A stretch of DNA of 64,000 nucleotides from Sphingomonas sp. J315. Its GTDB lineage: Bacteria; Pseudomonadota; Alphaproteobacteria; Sphingomonadales; Sphingomonadaceae. The stretch spans positions 3,586,501-3,650,500 of the forward strand of contig NZ_CP088296.1 of NCBI RefSeq assembly GCF_024666595.1. The letters run 5' to 3'. A program made the position numbers and the translations under genes. A model generated the notes under the pieces. That model had not been told where the DNA came from. It ran no database searches and saw only the letters and a list, made by a program, of their open reading frames with translations. Shown here piece after piece: positions 43,167 through 53,843 of the stretch; within the stretch, counting starts at the first letter, position 1, and each line of letters opens with the position of its first letter.

Positions 43167-45731
43167 ATGCGCATCCTCTCCGCCTGCTTCGCCCTGATTG
43201 CGATCCTGCTTTCCGCCTGTGCACCGACCGCCAGGCCAGGGGAGCGGGTGCGCGTGGTGACAGCGTTGACTGAAGAATGGCGGTTCCTCGATGGCCCGGC
43301 GTCGGTTGCGCAGGCGAGCAGCCCGGAGTTCGACGACAGCGCGTGGAAGCCCGTCTCGTTGCCGCATAGCTGGAACCGGCTGGGCGAATATCGCACGACG
43401 CGCAGTCGACCTGCCGACGATCGGCAGGGCGAGGGGTGGTATCGTCTCAAGATCGATGGTGTGCGGCTTCCGCGACGCGACCGGCACGTGCTGGCGTTCG
43501 AGGGGGCGGGCAACGTCGTCGATGTGTGGGTCAATGGTGTGCATGTGGGGCGGCATGCCGGCGCATTCTCGCGCTTTCGGTTCGACATCACCGATCATCT
43601 GAAGCGCGACGGCATCAATGTGATCGCGGTGCGCGCCGACAACAGCAAGCCGGCGCCGGGCAGCGTCACCGAACATGTCGCGCCGCTGCTGGGGGATTTC
43701 TTCATTCATGGGGGACTGTACCGGCCGGTATCGCTGGTCAGCGTTGACGCGGCGCATATCGACCTGATGGATCATGGCAGCTCGGGCGTGTTCGTTCGGA
43801 CGGCGTCGGTCAGTGCCGAGCGTGCCGAGCTTGAGTTGAGGATCAAGACCGACGTACCGCGCGGCACCGATATCCGCACCACCGTGACCGACCGGGACGG
43901 GCGCATGGTGACGGCAAGCCCGATCGAGAAGGTGATCGAGGGACGCAATACTCATCGCCAGTCGCTCGCCATCGCGCAACCGCGGCTATGGGACGGCCGG
44001 CGCGATCCGCACCTTTATACCGCGCGGGTCGAACTGCTGCGCGGCGGCCAGGTGGTGGACCGTGTGGACCAGCGGTTTGGCGTGCGCAGTTTCCGCGTCG
44101 ATCCGGCGCAGGGTTTCTTCCTCAACGGCCGCCACATGCCGTTGCAGGGCGTGTCGCGGCATCAGGACATGCTCGATCAGGGCTGGGCGCTCAGCCGTGC
44201 CGATCACGAACGCGACATGCAGCTGATCGAGGAGCTGGGCGCGAACACCGTCCGCTTCGCCCATTATCAGCATGCGCAGGAATGGTTCGGTCTTTCGGAC
44301 GAAAGCGGGATGATCGTGTGGGCGGAGATCCCGTTCGTCAACAAGGTGTCGTTCGGCGACATGCCGGCAAGTCCGGAGTTCACCGCCAACGCGCGCCAGC
44401 AGCTGATCGAGATGATCCGCCAGCATTACAACAGTCCGGCGGTGGTCACCTGGGGCATCGGCAACGAGATGGACATCGACCTGGCCTTCAATCGGCTGGG
44501 GCCAAAGGCCGATCCGCGCCCGCTGCTCGACGAACTGCATGCACTGAGCAAGGCGGAGGACCCCGATCGCCCTACCGTGCTCGCCGATTGCTGTGAAGCG
44601 ACGCCGGGGGACAAGGCACCGTACCTGCCGATTTCGACCGGTCACGCCGATCTGGTCGGTTATAATCGGTACTTCGGTTGGTACTATGGCAAGCCCGCCG
44701 ATCTGGGGCCGCACCTCGACGCGATGCACAAGCGACACCCCAAGGTTCCGATCTCGGTCAGCGAATATGGCGCGGGCGGGGCGACCAGCCAGCATAGCGA
44801 CAATCCGGAAGGCGGCCCGATCAGTTCGGGCGGACGGCCGCATCCCGAGGACTATCAGGCCTGGTTTCACGAGCAGAGCTGGCCGCAATTGAGGGCGCGC
44901 CGCTATGTCTGGGCGAACTGGATCTGGAACATGTTCGATTTCTCGTCGCCGATCCGGCAGGAGGGGGACGCGAGCGACATCAACGACAAGGGGCTGGTGA
45001 CGTTCGACCGCGCAATCCGCAAGGATGCGTTCTTCTATTACAAGGCGAACTGGTCCGACGTGCCGGTGCTGCACATAGCGCAGCGGCGCTATGTGGAGCG
45101 GGCCTATCCGGTCACCGATGTGCGGCTGTACAGCAATGCGGCCACAGCGCGGCTGATCGTGAATGGCCGCGATCTGGGCGAACGGCCATGCAAGGGTGGC
45201 ATCTGTGTCTTCGCCGCAGTGACGCTGGATGCGGGGGCGAACCGGATCGAAGCGCGCGCGGGTGCCCTACGCGACAGCGTCGAATGGCGCGCGCCTGATG
45301 CCGCGGCGGGCCTGGCGATGAACGTCGGAAGTCTGACGGGCTATGTCGACGTGACTGGGCAGCGGGTGGGATCGGACAATTGGTTCATCGGCGGCGCGGC
45401 GAAGCGCCCCGGCAATGCGCTGCGCAAGACGCTTGCCGCGCGGGTCGATACACCGTCGCTCGACGGATATCGTGACGGCGCATTCCGCTATTCCATCCCC
45501 GTTCCAAACGGTCGGTGGCGCGTGACGCTGCTGCTGGGCAATCCCGACGACAAGGCATCGCGGCGCTATGGCGTCGATGTGGAGGGAAGGGCGGTGCTTC
45601 GCGACGTGAGCGAATTGCCGGCCGGCCTTACAAAGCGCGCGTTCGACGTCGATCTGCGCGATGGCGTGCTCGACCTCAACTTCACGGGTCAGGCTGCTCT
45701 GTTCGGCATTGAGGTGCGCCCGGCGAGCTGA
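43167..45731 (+). CDS. Glycoside hydrolase family 2 lipoprotein (beta-galactosidase/beta-glucuronidase-like)
   Basis: An 854-residue enzyme. A lipoprotein signal (RILSACFALIAILLSAC, lipobox LSAC) places it at the cell envelope. GH2 order is complete: sugar-binding jelly roll (residues ~25-190, YRLKIDGVRLPRRDRHVLAF, NVVDVWVNGVHVGRHAG), Ig-like middle, then the TIM barrel with LNGRHMPLQGVSRHQD. The catalytic acid/base is Glu434 in WGIGNEMD and the nucleophile Glu533 in ISVSEYGAG. C-terminal beta domains follow. The substrate linkage is not predictable. It is not in a polysaccharide locus, standing between an fpr and rpoD. Confidence 0.93.
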   Translation: MRILSACFALIAILLSACAPTARPGERVRVVTALTEEWRFLDGPASVAQASSPEFDDSAWKPVSLPHSWNRLGEYRTTRSRPADDRQGEGWYRLKIDGVRLPRRDRHVLAFEGAGNVVDVWVNGVHVGRHAGAFSRFRFDITDHLKRDGINVIAVRADNSKPAPGSVTEHVAPLLGDFFIHGGLYRPVSLVSVDAAHIDLMDHGSSGVFVRTASVSAERAELELRIKTDVPRGTDIRTTVTDRDGRMVTASPIEKVIEGRNTHRQSLAIAQPRLWDGRRDPHLYTARVELLRGGQVVDRVDQRFGVRSFRVDPAQGFFLNGRHMPLQGVSRHQDMLDQGWALSRADHERDMQLIEELGANTVRFAHYQHAQEWFGLSDESGMIVWAEIPFVNKVSFGDMPASPEFTANARQQLIEMIRQHYNSPAVVTWGIGNEMDIDLAFNRLGPKADPRPLLDELHALSKAEDPDRPTVLADCCEATPGDKAPYLPISTGHADLVGYNRYFGWYYGKPADLGPHLDAMHKRHPKVPISVSEYGAGGATSQHSDNPEGGPISSGGRPHPEDYQAWFHEQSWPQLRARRYVWANWIWNMFDFSSPIRQEGDASDINDKGLVTFDRAIRKDAFFYYKANWSDVPVLHIAQRRYVERAYPVTDVRLYSNAATARLIVNGRDLGERPCKGGICVFAAVTLDAGANRIEARAGALRDSVEWRAPDAAAGLAMNVGSLTGYVDVTGQRVGSDNWFIGGAAKRPGNALRKTLAARVDTPSLDGYRDGAFRYSIPVPNGRWRVTLLLGNPDDKASRRYGVDVEGRAVLRDVSELPAGLTKRAFDVDLRDGVLDLNFTGQAALFGIEVRPAS

Positions 45732-45733
45732 CC

Positions 45734-45766
45734 AAAAAAAGGGGCCGCTCTTTCGGGCGGCCCTTT
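45734..45766 (-). terminator. Rho-independent terminator of rpoD
   Basis: Read on the minus strand: AAAGGGCCGC, a short loop and GCGGCCCC, then a run of seven T. It lies 22 bases past the rpoD stop. On the plus strand the same hairpin ends the glycoside hydrolase gene with a weaker U-tract, so it probably works in both directions. Confidence 0.85.
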
Positions 45767-45787
45767 CGATAATCCGGCTTGTACCCC

Positions 45788-47812
<2,025 letters not shown>

Positions 47813-47865
47813 CGACTGCCTTTGAAATCATATGGCGGCAATTATACGCCGCCCTAATCACCTAA

Positions 47866-49716
47866 TTACGTCTCGTCCGCAAGCATCAGATTGGCGAGCC
47901 GCATTTCCAGCTCTGCCTTGCGTCGAACCAGGGCCACCTGACGCTCGAAAGCCTCGTCGCTGAAACGCGCCTGAACCGCCGCAGTTGCCTCCGCCAGCGC
48001 CGCCTCGACCTGAGGCCGTGCCGCCAGTACCGCAATCGCTTCGCCGAGGTCGAGCGCGGCCCGTCCCGCGTCCCATTCCTTCTGGGTGAAGGTGAAGGGA
48101 AGCTGGTCGGCGCGCAGCAACTCCGCTGCCTGTGAATCGAAACCGGACGCCGCCAATATGGTACGAAGGCGTGCGGTATCAAGCGCCCGGTCCTCCAGCG
48201 CGACATCGACCACCGCCTCGAACAGTCGGCCAAGGGCGCCGTCGGCATGGGCGAGGCTGGTCAGCGTTTCGACATGGCGGGCAATCTCCGCCGGGTGGCG
48301 GATCAGCCCCGCGAGCACGGCTTTTGCCAGTACCCGGTCGATCCCGCCTGCGCCGACCGCCTGAAGCGCGGGGCCGGGGGGCGGTTCGGGTGGTTGCCAG
48401 CGCTGACCGGGCTTGAACGGGCCGCGGCTTTGGGTTCGCGGCGTGAAGGCGCGTGGGGCCGGGGCGAAGTGCTCGTCGACGCGGCGGCGGAACTCGTTGA
48501 TATATTCGTGGCGGACATTGCCGTCCTGAATCGTGGCGGCGAGATCGGACAGGCGACGCTTGAGCCCGGCGCGGGCTTCGGGCGTATCGACCGGCTCGGC
48601 GGCGAGTTCGTGTTGCCAGAGGCGATCGGCCAGCGGCTGGGCCGAGGCGAGCAGCGCCTCGAACGCCTGGGGTCCCGATGCGCGGACGAGATCGTCGGGG
48701 TCCTGACCCGGGGGCAGGGTGACGAAGGCGAGGCTGCGGCCCGGTTGGAGCAGGGGGAGGGCGCGATGCGCGGCGCGGATCGCCGCCTTTTGCCCAGCAT
48801 TGTCCCCGTCGAAGGAGAGATAGGGGATGTCGGCCATCCGCCACAGCCGTTCGAGCTGATGCTCGGTCATCGCGGTGCCGAGCGGGGCGACCGCCTCGCC
48901 GAACCCGGCTTGGGCCAGCGCGATCACGTCCATATAGCCTTCGACTGCGATCACCCGGTTGGCCTTGCGCGAGGCGGCGGAGGCGCGGTCGAGATTGTAG
49001 AGCGAGCGGCCCTTGTCGAAGAGCGGGGTTTCGGGGGAGTTGAGATATTTGGGCTCGCCCTCGCCGATGATCCGCCCGCCAAAGCCGATGACGCGACCGC
49101 GCGCATCCTTGATCGGGATCATGAGACGGCCGCGGAAGCGGTCATAGGGCTCCTTGCCTTCGACCTGGATCAGCAGCCCGGCTTCGACCAGCATGGCGTC
49201 GCCATAGGATTTGAGCGCCTCGCGCAGCTTCGTGCGCGAATCCGGCGCATAGCCCATGCCGAACGTCCGCGCGGTCTCGGCGGTGACGCGGCGGCGCTCG
49301 AGTAGCGCGCGCGCCTCCGCCCCGGCGATGCCGTGGAGCTGTTCGGTGTAGAATTTGGAGGCGTCGGCCATAACCTCGTGCAGCCCCTTGGCGCGCTCCG
49401 CCCGCTGCGCCGCGCGCGGGTCCGCCTCCGGCATGTCGAGGCCGGCGGCCTGCGCCAGCTCCTTGACCGCATCGATGAAGGGCAGGCCGTCATGCTCGGT
49501 CATCCAGCGGATCGCATCGCCATGCGCGCCGCAGCCGAAGCAGTGGTAGAAGCCCTTTTCGTCGTTGATCGTGAACGACGGGGTCTTCTCGTTATGAAAG
49601 GGGCAGCACGCCTTGTACTCGCGTCCCGCGCGCGTGATCTTCACGCTGCGCCCGATCAGGGCGGACAGGGTGGTGCGGGCGCGCAGCTCGTCGAGAAAGG
49701 CGGGGGTCAGACTCAT
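47866..49716 (-). CDS. dnaG: DNA primase DnaG
   Basis: Makes RNA primers for replication. 616 residues. N-terminal zinc domain of CHC2 type: CCPFHNEKTPSFTI with HCFGCG at 58-63. RNA polymerase core and TOPRIM: GFGGRIIGEGEPKYLNSPET, VIAVEGYMDVIALAQAGFGE, and FDGDNAGQKAAIRAAHRALP. A C-terminal DnaB-binding region completes the protein. It precedes rpoD; rpsU is not upstream, as trpF lies there instead. Confidence 0.98.
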   Translation of the reverse strand: MSLTPAFLDELRARTTLSALIGRSVKITRAGREYKACCPFHNEKTPSFTINDEKGFYHCFGCGAHGDAIRWMTEHDGLPFIDAVKELAQAAGLDMPEADPRAAQRAERAKGLHEVMADASKFYTEQLHGIAGAEARALLERRRVTAETARTFGMGYAPDSRTKLREALKSYGDAMLVEAGLLIQVEGKEPYDRFRGRLMIPIKDARGRVIGFGGRIIGEGEPKYLNSPETPLFDKGRSLYNLDRASAASRKANRVIAVEGYMDVIALAQAGFGEAVAPLGTAMTEHQLERLWRMADIPYLSFDGDNAGQKAAIRAAHRALPLLQPGRSLAFVTLPPGQDPDDLVRASGPQAFEALLASAQPLADRLWQHELAAEPVDTPEARAGLKRRLSDLAATIQDGNVRHEYINEFRRRVDEHFAPAPRAFTPRTQSRGPFKPGQRWQPPEPPPGPALQAVGAGGIDRVLAKAVLAGLIRHPAEIARHVETLTSLAHADGALGRLFEAVVDVALEDRALDTARLRTILAASGFDSQAAELLRADQLPFTFTQKEWDAGRAALDLGEAIAVLAARPQVEAALAEATAAVQARFSDEAFERQVALVRRKAELEMRLANLMLADET

Positions 49717-49771
49717 GGGGCTGAATCGGACATGCCGAACCCCGGCCCGGGTCGCAAGCGCGGCGGACGGC

Positions 49772-50409
49772 CTAGAGCGATGCGACGGTCTTCAGGAAGG
49801 CGGCGATCCTGGCCGCGTCCTTCACTCCCGGCGCGCTTTCGATGCCGGAGGAGACGTCGACCAGCCGTGCGCCGCTGATCGTAACGGCTTCGGCGACGTT
49901 GGCGGCGTCGAGGCCGCCGGACAATGCCCAGGGCAGCGGGTGGTCGAAGCCCTGAAGCAAGGTCCAGTCGAAGCGGAGACCCATGCCCCCGGGGAGCTTT
50001 GCGTCCTCGGGCACCTTGGCGTCGTAGAGGATGCGCTGGGCCGCGCCGCGAAAGCTGTGCGCGGCGTCGAGATCGGCGCGGGTCTTGACCGCGACGGCGG
50101 CCCAGACGGGCAGGCGGGTGCGCGCGCCGATCGCGGCGGCACGCTCGGGGCTGGCACGGTGGAGCTGGATCGCGTCGAGCCGGGCGGCGCGAATCGCCTG
50201 ATCGAGCAATGCGTCCTCGGGATCGACGAATACCCCGACCCGGCCGGCGCCATCGGGCACGCGTGCGGCGAGCGCGGCGGACTGGTCGAAGGTGACGTGG
50301 CGTGGGGAGGGGGGAAGAAGACGAAGCCGATATGGCTTGCCCCGCCCGCGACTGCGGCGTCGAGCGTCGCGGCGGTGGACAGGCCGCAAATCTTGGCTGA
50401 GACGGGCAT
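49772..50409 (-). pseudogene. trpF: Phosphoribosylanthranilate isomerase TrpF, frameshifted (or sequence error)
   Basis: Third step of tryptophan synthesis. The N-terminus from ATG 50409, MPVSAKICGLSTAATLDAAV, contains KICG with the catalytic Cys. The frame is lost after IGFVFFPP at a run of six C on the coding strand (G6 at 50309-50314). The rest is one base out: SPRHVTFDQSAALAARVPDG to the end, with the family ILYDAKVPEDAKLPGGMGLR, LSGGLDAANV and VDVSSGIESAPGVKD. A seven-base run would restore one 212-residue TrpF. Since an intact trpF is needed for tryptophan synthesis, the frameshift is likely a sequence error. Upstream of dnaG by about 55 bases. Confidence 0.87.
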
Positions 50410-50482
50410 CGCGGCTGGCAATCGGCTGCGCGGGGCGCTTTGGCAAGCGGAAGTTGGGGCGTGATGCCCTGAGCTGTCCGCA

Positions 50483-50506
50483 ATCCTCCCCCGCGCGGGG
50501 GAGGAT
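50483..50506. repeat. Perfect 24-bp GC-rich palindrome between the M17 peptidase gene and trpF
   Basis: ATCCTCCCCCGC followed by its exact reverse complement GCGGGGGAGGAT, with no loop. It lies about 20 bases after the upstream peptidase gene on the minus strand, where it could stop transcription or protect the mRNA end. Fits the family of G/C-run palindromes seen elsewhere in this window. Confidence 0.75.
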
Positions 50507-50525
50507 CGTTAAGCCGCTTGCCGGT

Positions 50526-52088
50526 CTACCGCTCGAATTCTCGGACCAGTGCGTCGAACAGGCGGACGCCATAGCCGCGCGCGCCCTTGGGTATCGTTGG
50601 GAGTGATTCCTCGGCGCCATCGACCCCGGCCATGTCGATATGCGCCCAAGGCGTCGGCTGGGGCGTGAGGAAGCCGATGAAATGCGCGCCGCGCCCCGCG
50701 CCGGGGCCGGACTTCGTAGTGCCGTTGGCGATGTCGGCGACCTGTGACTCCATGTCCTTCGCGTAGCTGGGGTGGAGCGGAAGCCGCCAGACCGCCTCGC
50801 CCGATGCGGTCGCGGTAGTCTGGACACGGGCGGCCAGCGCTTCGTCGCGGGCGAACAGGCCGGCATAATCGTCGCCCAGCGCGGTGCTGACTGCGCCGGT
50901 CAGCGTGGCGAGATTGACCAGGGCAGCGGGCTTGAACCGTTCGATTGCGTATTGGTTGGCGTCGACGAGGACCATGCGGCCCTCGGCGTCGGTGCTGATG
51001 ATCTCAATCGTCTGGCCGTTCATCGTGCGCACCACGTCGCCGGGGCGCGAGGCGTTGCCGCCGGGCATGTTTTCGGCCAGCGCAGCGATGCCGACTACGT
51101 TCGCCTTCGCGCTGCGCTTGGCCGCTGCCAGGACACTGCCCATGACGGCGGCGGCGCCGGCCATGTCGCCCTTCATCGCCCCCATGCCCGAGCCGGGCTT
51201 GAGGCTGATCCCGCCAGTGTCGAAGGTGATGCCCTTGCCCACCAGCGCGAGCGGAGCGGCATTACCGGCGCCAGTATATTCGACGATCAGCATCCGTGCT
51301 GGATGGCGCGATCCGGCGGAGACCGAGAGGATCGATCCCATGTTGCGGCGGCGCATCTCGGCTTCGTCTAGGACGGTGATGCGCACATTGGGCACACCGG
51401 CGAATTGCGCACGAACGGCGGCGACGAAGCTGTCGGGCGTCTTGGCGTTGGAGGGGAGGGTGATGAGGTCGCGGGCCATACGCGCACCATCGGCGACACC
51501 GGCGAGCTCGCGCGCATATGTCGCCTCTCCGCTCGTCGCCACGATGGTCAGCGGCTGAACGGCGGGGGCATCGACGCTGCTCTTGAGCTTGTCGAAGCGA
51601 TACTGACCAAGGCTGGCTCCGAGCGCGACATGCGCAGCAGGGTCGGTGGCGGCGCTCGACAGGGTGCCGGCGAGGATTGCGACTGGCTGGCGATTGTCGC
51701 GGGTCTCCTGCGCGGCACGACCCCCGAAATCGGCGAGCGCGGCGGCATCGAGCTGGCCAGCGGGTACGCCGATCAGGACGATACGGTGGTAGCCGCCGAC
51801 GCCGTAGAGCGAGAGCGTCTTGTCGGCGGCAGCCTTGAACGCGGCAGTATCGACCGCGCTGGTGACGGCAGCGCGGAGCGCGGTGGGGACGTGGCTGAGG
51901 TCGCCCGGTCCCGCCATCGGGATGACGAGGACCCCGTCGGCGGGGGCGGTGGCGGCGAAGCGGATCGGCCGTTCGGCGCTGTTCTGCCGGTCGCTGGCGC
52001 TGACCCCGGTGCCGATCGCGGCGCGCTCCGACTGGGCGAGCGCGGGGGTGGTGGCTAGAATCGTGGCGGCAAGCAACAGGACACGCAT
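50526..52088 (-). CDS. M17 family leucyl aminopeptidase with a signal peptide
   Basis: A 520-residue metallo-aminopeptidase. The C-terminal catalytic domain has the dinuclear-zinc motifs: LVGKGITFDTGGISLKPG, GMGAMKGDMAGAAAVMGSVL and ISTDAEGRMVLVDA. The N-terminal domain has SLGQYRFDKLK. Unlike the cytoplasmic PepA, the N-terminus is a clear signal peptide (RVLLLAATILATTPALAQ), so the enzyme should act in the periplasm or outside, on peptides. ATG 52088 is preceded by GGGAG. Confidence 0.9.
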   Translation of the reverse strand: MRVLLLAATILATTPALAQSERAAIGTGVSASDRQNSAERPIRFAATAPADGVLVIPMAGPGDLSHVPTALRAAVTSAVDTAAFKAAADKTLSLYGVGGYHRIVLIGVPAGQLDAAALADFGGRAAQETRDNRQPVAILAGTLSSAATDPAAHVALGASLGQYRFDKLKSSVDAPAVQPLTIVATSGEATYARELAGVADGARMARDLITLPSNAKTPDSFVAAVRAQFAGVPNVRITVLDEAEMRRRNMGSILSVSAGSRHPARMLIVEYTGAGNAAPLALVGKGITFDTGGISLKPGSGMGAMKGDMAGAAAVMGSVLAAAKRSAKANVVGIAALAENMPGGNASRPGDVVRTMNGQTIEIISTDAEGRMVLVDANQYAIERFKPAALVNLATLTGAVSTALGDDYAGLFARDEALAARVQTTATASGEAVWRLPLHPSYAKDMESQVADIANGTTKSGPGAGRGAHFIGFLTPQPTPWAHIDMAGVDGAEESLPTIPKGARGYGVRLFDALVREFER

Positions 52089-52144
52089 CGGCAACAACTC
52101 CCTGGTCGGTGTAATATGGTCACATGGTTAACCGGCTAGGGCGA

Positions 52145-52663
52145 TCAGGGCAATTGTCGTTGGTCGAACAACGGTTTGACCAGCACGGTCATAGTCAGCG
52201 GGGGATCGACCAGGACCGGGAAGGGGCGGGTCTCGCCCGAGCGGGTGTAGCCGTGGCGTTCGTACCAGGCGATCAGTTCGACGCGACGGTCGATCACCGT
52301 CATCTCGATCCGGTCGGCGGCGAAGCTGTCGCGGGCAGTGGCTTCGGCGGCTGCGATCAGCTGCTTGCCGATCCCGCGTGCCTGGATTTCGGGGTCGACG
52401 CAGAGCAGGCCGAGATAGGCGAGGCCGTTGCCCCGGCTGGCGACGTTGACGCAGCCGAGGATGGTGTCGCCGTCGAGCGCGATCAGCAACCGGCTGTTGC
52501 CTTCGATCAGCGTCGCGAGCGTGTCGAGATCGGTACGCGCGTCGCTGAGCATGTCCGCCTCATGCGTCCAGCCCTGGCGCGCGGAATCGCCGCGATAGGC
52601 GCGCTCGACCACGGGGTGGAGGCGGGGGAGGTCGGCGGCGGTGGCGGGGCGGATGATGGTCAT
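52145..52663 (-). CDS. GNAT family N-acetyltransferase
   Basis: A 172-residue cytoplasmic acetyltransferase. Acetyl-CoA signature in motif A: LGLLCVDPEIQARGIGKQLI (Q-x-x-G-x-G at about 103-108). Motif B follows with LIAWYERHGYTRSGETRPFP. N-terminal TIIRPATAADLPRLHPVVER is the usual first helix. Substrate unknown; the closest naming group is the RimI-like or general GNAT enzymes. Between the aminopeptidase and pyrF, on the same strand. Confidence 0.9.
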   Translation of the reverse strand: MTIIRPATAADLPRLHPVVERAYRGDSARQGWTHEADMLSDARTDLDTLATLIEGNSRLLIALDGDTILGCVNVASRGNGLAYLGLLCVDPEIQARGIGKQLIAAAEATARDSFAADRIEMTVIDRRVELIAWYERHGYTRSGETRPFPVLVDPPLTMTVLVKPLFDQRQLP

Positions 52664-52731
52664 TTCTACTCCATCACTCCGGGCTCGATCTGCGGTCCCG
52701 TTGTCCTCGCGACGAGGGAGAAGAAGCTGGG

Positions 52732-52750
52732 CCCCGGGTCGAGCCCGGGG
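52732..52750. repeat. Palindromic repeat (CCCCGGG-TCGAG-CCCGGGG) between GNAT gene and pyrF
   Basis: Perfect 7-bp stem with five-base loop TCGAG in the approximately 100-base gap after pyrF. The surrounding sequence reads, in one frame on the minus strand, as RPGLDPGPSFF, a peptide often seen where sphingomonad palindromes are translated by accident. It belongs with the other palindromes of the window. Confidence 0.65.
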
Positions 52751-52762
52751 CGACGAATGCGG

Positions 52763-53434
52763 TCAGAGCGTCGCCTCGATCTCGCGTGCGGCGAGGTCAG
52801 GGTCTTCGGCTTGCGTAATCGGGCGCCCGATGACGAGGATCGAGGCGCCGGCGTCGAGCGCGGCGCGTGGTGTGACCACGCGCTTCTGGTCGCCGATCTG
52901 GCCGTTCGACGGGCGGACGCCGGGGACGACGAAAAAGCCGTCCTTCCAGGCGGCATGCGCGGCCTTCACTTCTTCGCCCGAGCAGACGATACCGTCGACG
53001 CCGGCCGACTTGGCGAGTTCGGCGAGGCGAACGACCTGTTCGTGCGGGTCGGGCGACAGGCCGATCGAGGTGAGGTCATTGGCGTCGAGGCTGGTGAGCA
53101 TCGTCACCGCGACGACCTTGGTCCCCGTCGGTGCCGCGGCCTTCGCATCCTCCAGCATGGCGCGGCCACCCGCTGCGTGGACCGTGATGATCGCGGGTTC
53201 GAGCGGGCGGAGCGCCTGAACCGCCTTGCCCACGGTATTGGGGATGTCGTGGAATTTGAGGTCGAGGAAGATCGGCAGGCCGATGTCCGCCATTTCGTGC
53301 ACGCCGTGGCGGCCATTCGCCATGAAGAATTCGAGGCCGAGCTTGATCCCGCCGACATGGTGGCGGACGCGGGTGGCGATCGCCTTTGCGCGGGCGATGT
53401 CGGGGGTGTCGAGGGCGACGTAGATCGGGCTCAT
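52763..53434 (-). CDS. pyrF: Orotidine 5'-phosphate decarboxylase PyrF
   Basis: Last step of UMP synthesis. 223 residues, typical length. The catalytic motif is in IFLDLKFHDIPNTVGKAVQA (D-x-K-x-x-D, near residue 55), with PIYVALDTPDIARAKAIATR at the N-terminus and FFVVPGVRPSNGQIGDQKRV near the C-terminal phosphate site. It overlaps the start of the lapA gene's stop by four bases (53431-53434), so the two are co-transcribed. Confidence 0.96.
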   Translation of the reverse strand: MSPIYVALDTPDIARAKAIATRVRHHVGGIKLGLEFFMANGRHGVHEMADIGLPIFLDLKFHDIPNTVGKAVQALRPLEPAIITVHAAGGRAMLEDAKAAAPTGTKVVAVTMLTSLDANDLTSIGLSPDPHEQVVRLAELAKSAGVDGIVCSGEEVKAAHAAWKDGFFVVPGVRPSNGQIGDQKRVVTPRAALDAGASILVIGRPITQAEDPDLAAREIEATL

Positions 53435-53778
53435 GGCATGACCAAAGGCGGAGCGGAAGGCGTTTCAGCGGCTGCTTCGAGGTCCCCGGGATCGCCCGCC
53501 ACGACGGGCGCGGGCGGCACGGCGGGAGCCGGGCGGAGATCGTCGACGGTGCGCTCCAGCATCGCGATCCGGCTGCGCATCCGCCAGCGGACGGTGTGGT
53601 AGATCGCCAGCATGGGCAGCAGCCCGCCGAGATAGACGACGAACAGCAGGAACGGCAGATTTACGTCAGCGATCAGGCCGCTCCACAGGTGAATCTCGAC
53701 CGGATGCCAGTTGGTGACTGCGAACGCGGCCGCGAGACCGAGAAGCAGGAACCAGAACAAAGCCTTCAGAAACTGCAT
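53431..53778 (-). CDS. LapA/DUF1049 inner-membrane protein
   Basis: A 115-residue protein with two membrane helices (FLKALFWFLLLGLAAAFAVT and NLPFLLFVVYLGGLLPMLAI), the DUF1049/LapA pattern with the T-N-W-x-P-V motif between them, and a proline-rich cytosolic tail (RPAPAVPPAPVVAGDPG). E. coli LapA adjusts lipopolysaccharide synthesis with LapB; a similar role here is inferred by family. It is upstream of and coupled to pyrF. Confidence 0.88.
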   Translation of the reverse strand: MQFLKALFWFLLLGLAAAFAVTNWHPVEIHLWSGLIADVNLPFLLFVVYLGGLLPMLAIYHTVRWRMRSRIAMLERTVDDLRPAPAVPPAPVVAGDPGDLEAAAETPSAPPLVMP

Positions 53779-53843
53779 CCGCCGCGATCACCCTGTTACC
53801 TTGGACCCCCGTCTTAGGACGCGGGGGGAGCGCTTGGCCAGAC

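Noticed and set aside
45734..45766. Regulatory RNA at the rpoD end
   Set aside because: The hairpin followed by a U-run on the minus strand is fully explained as the rpoD terminator.
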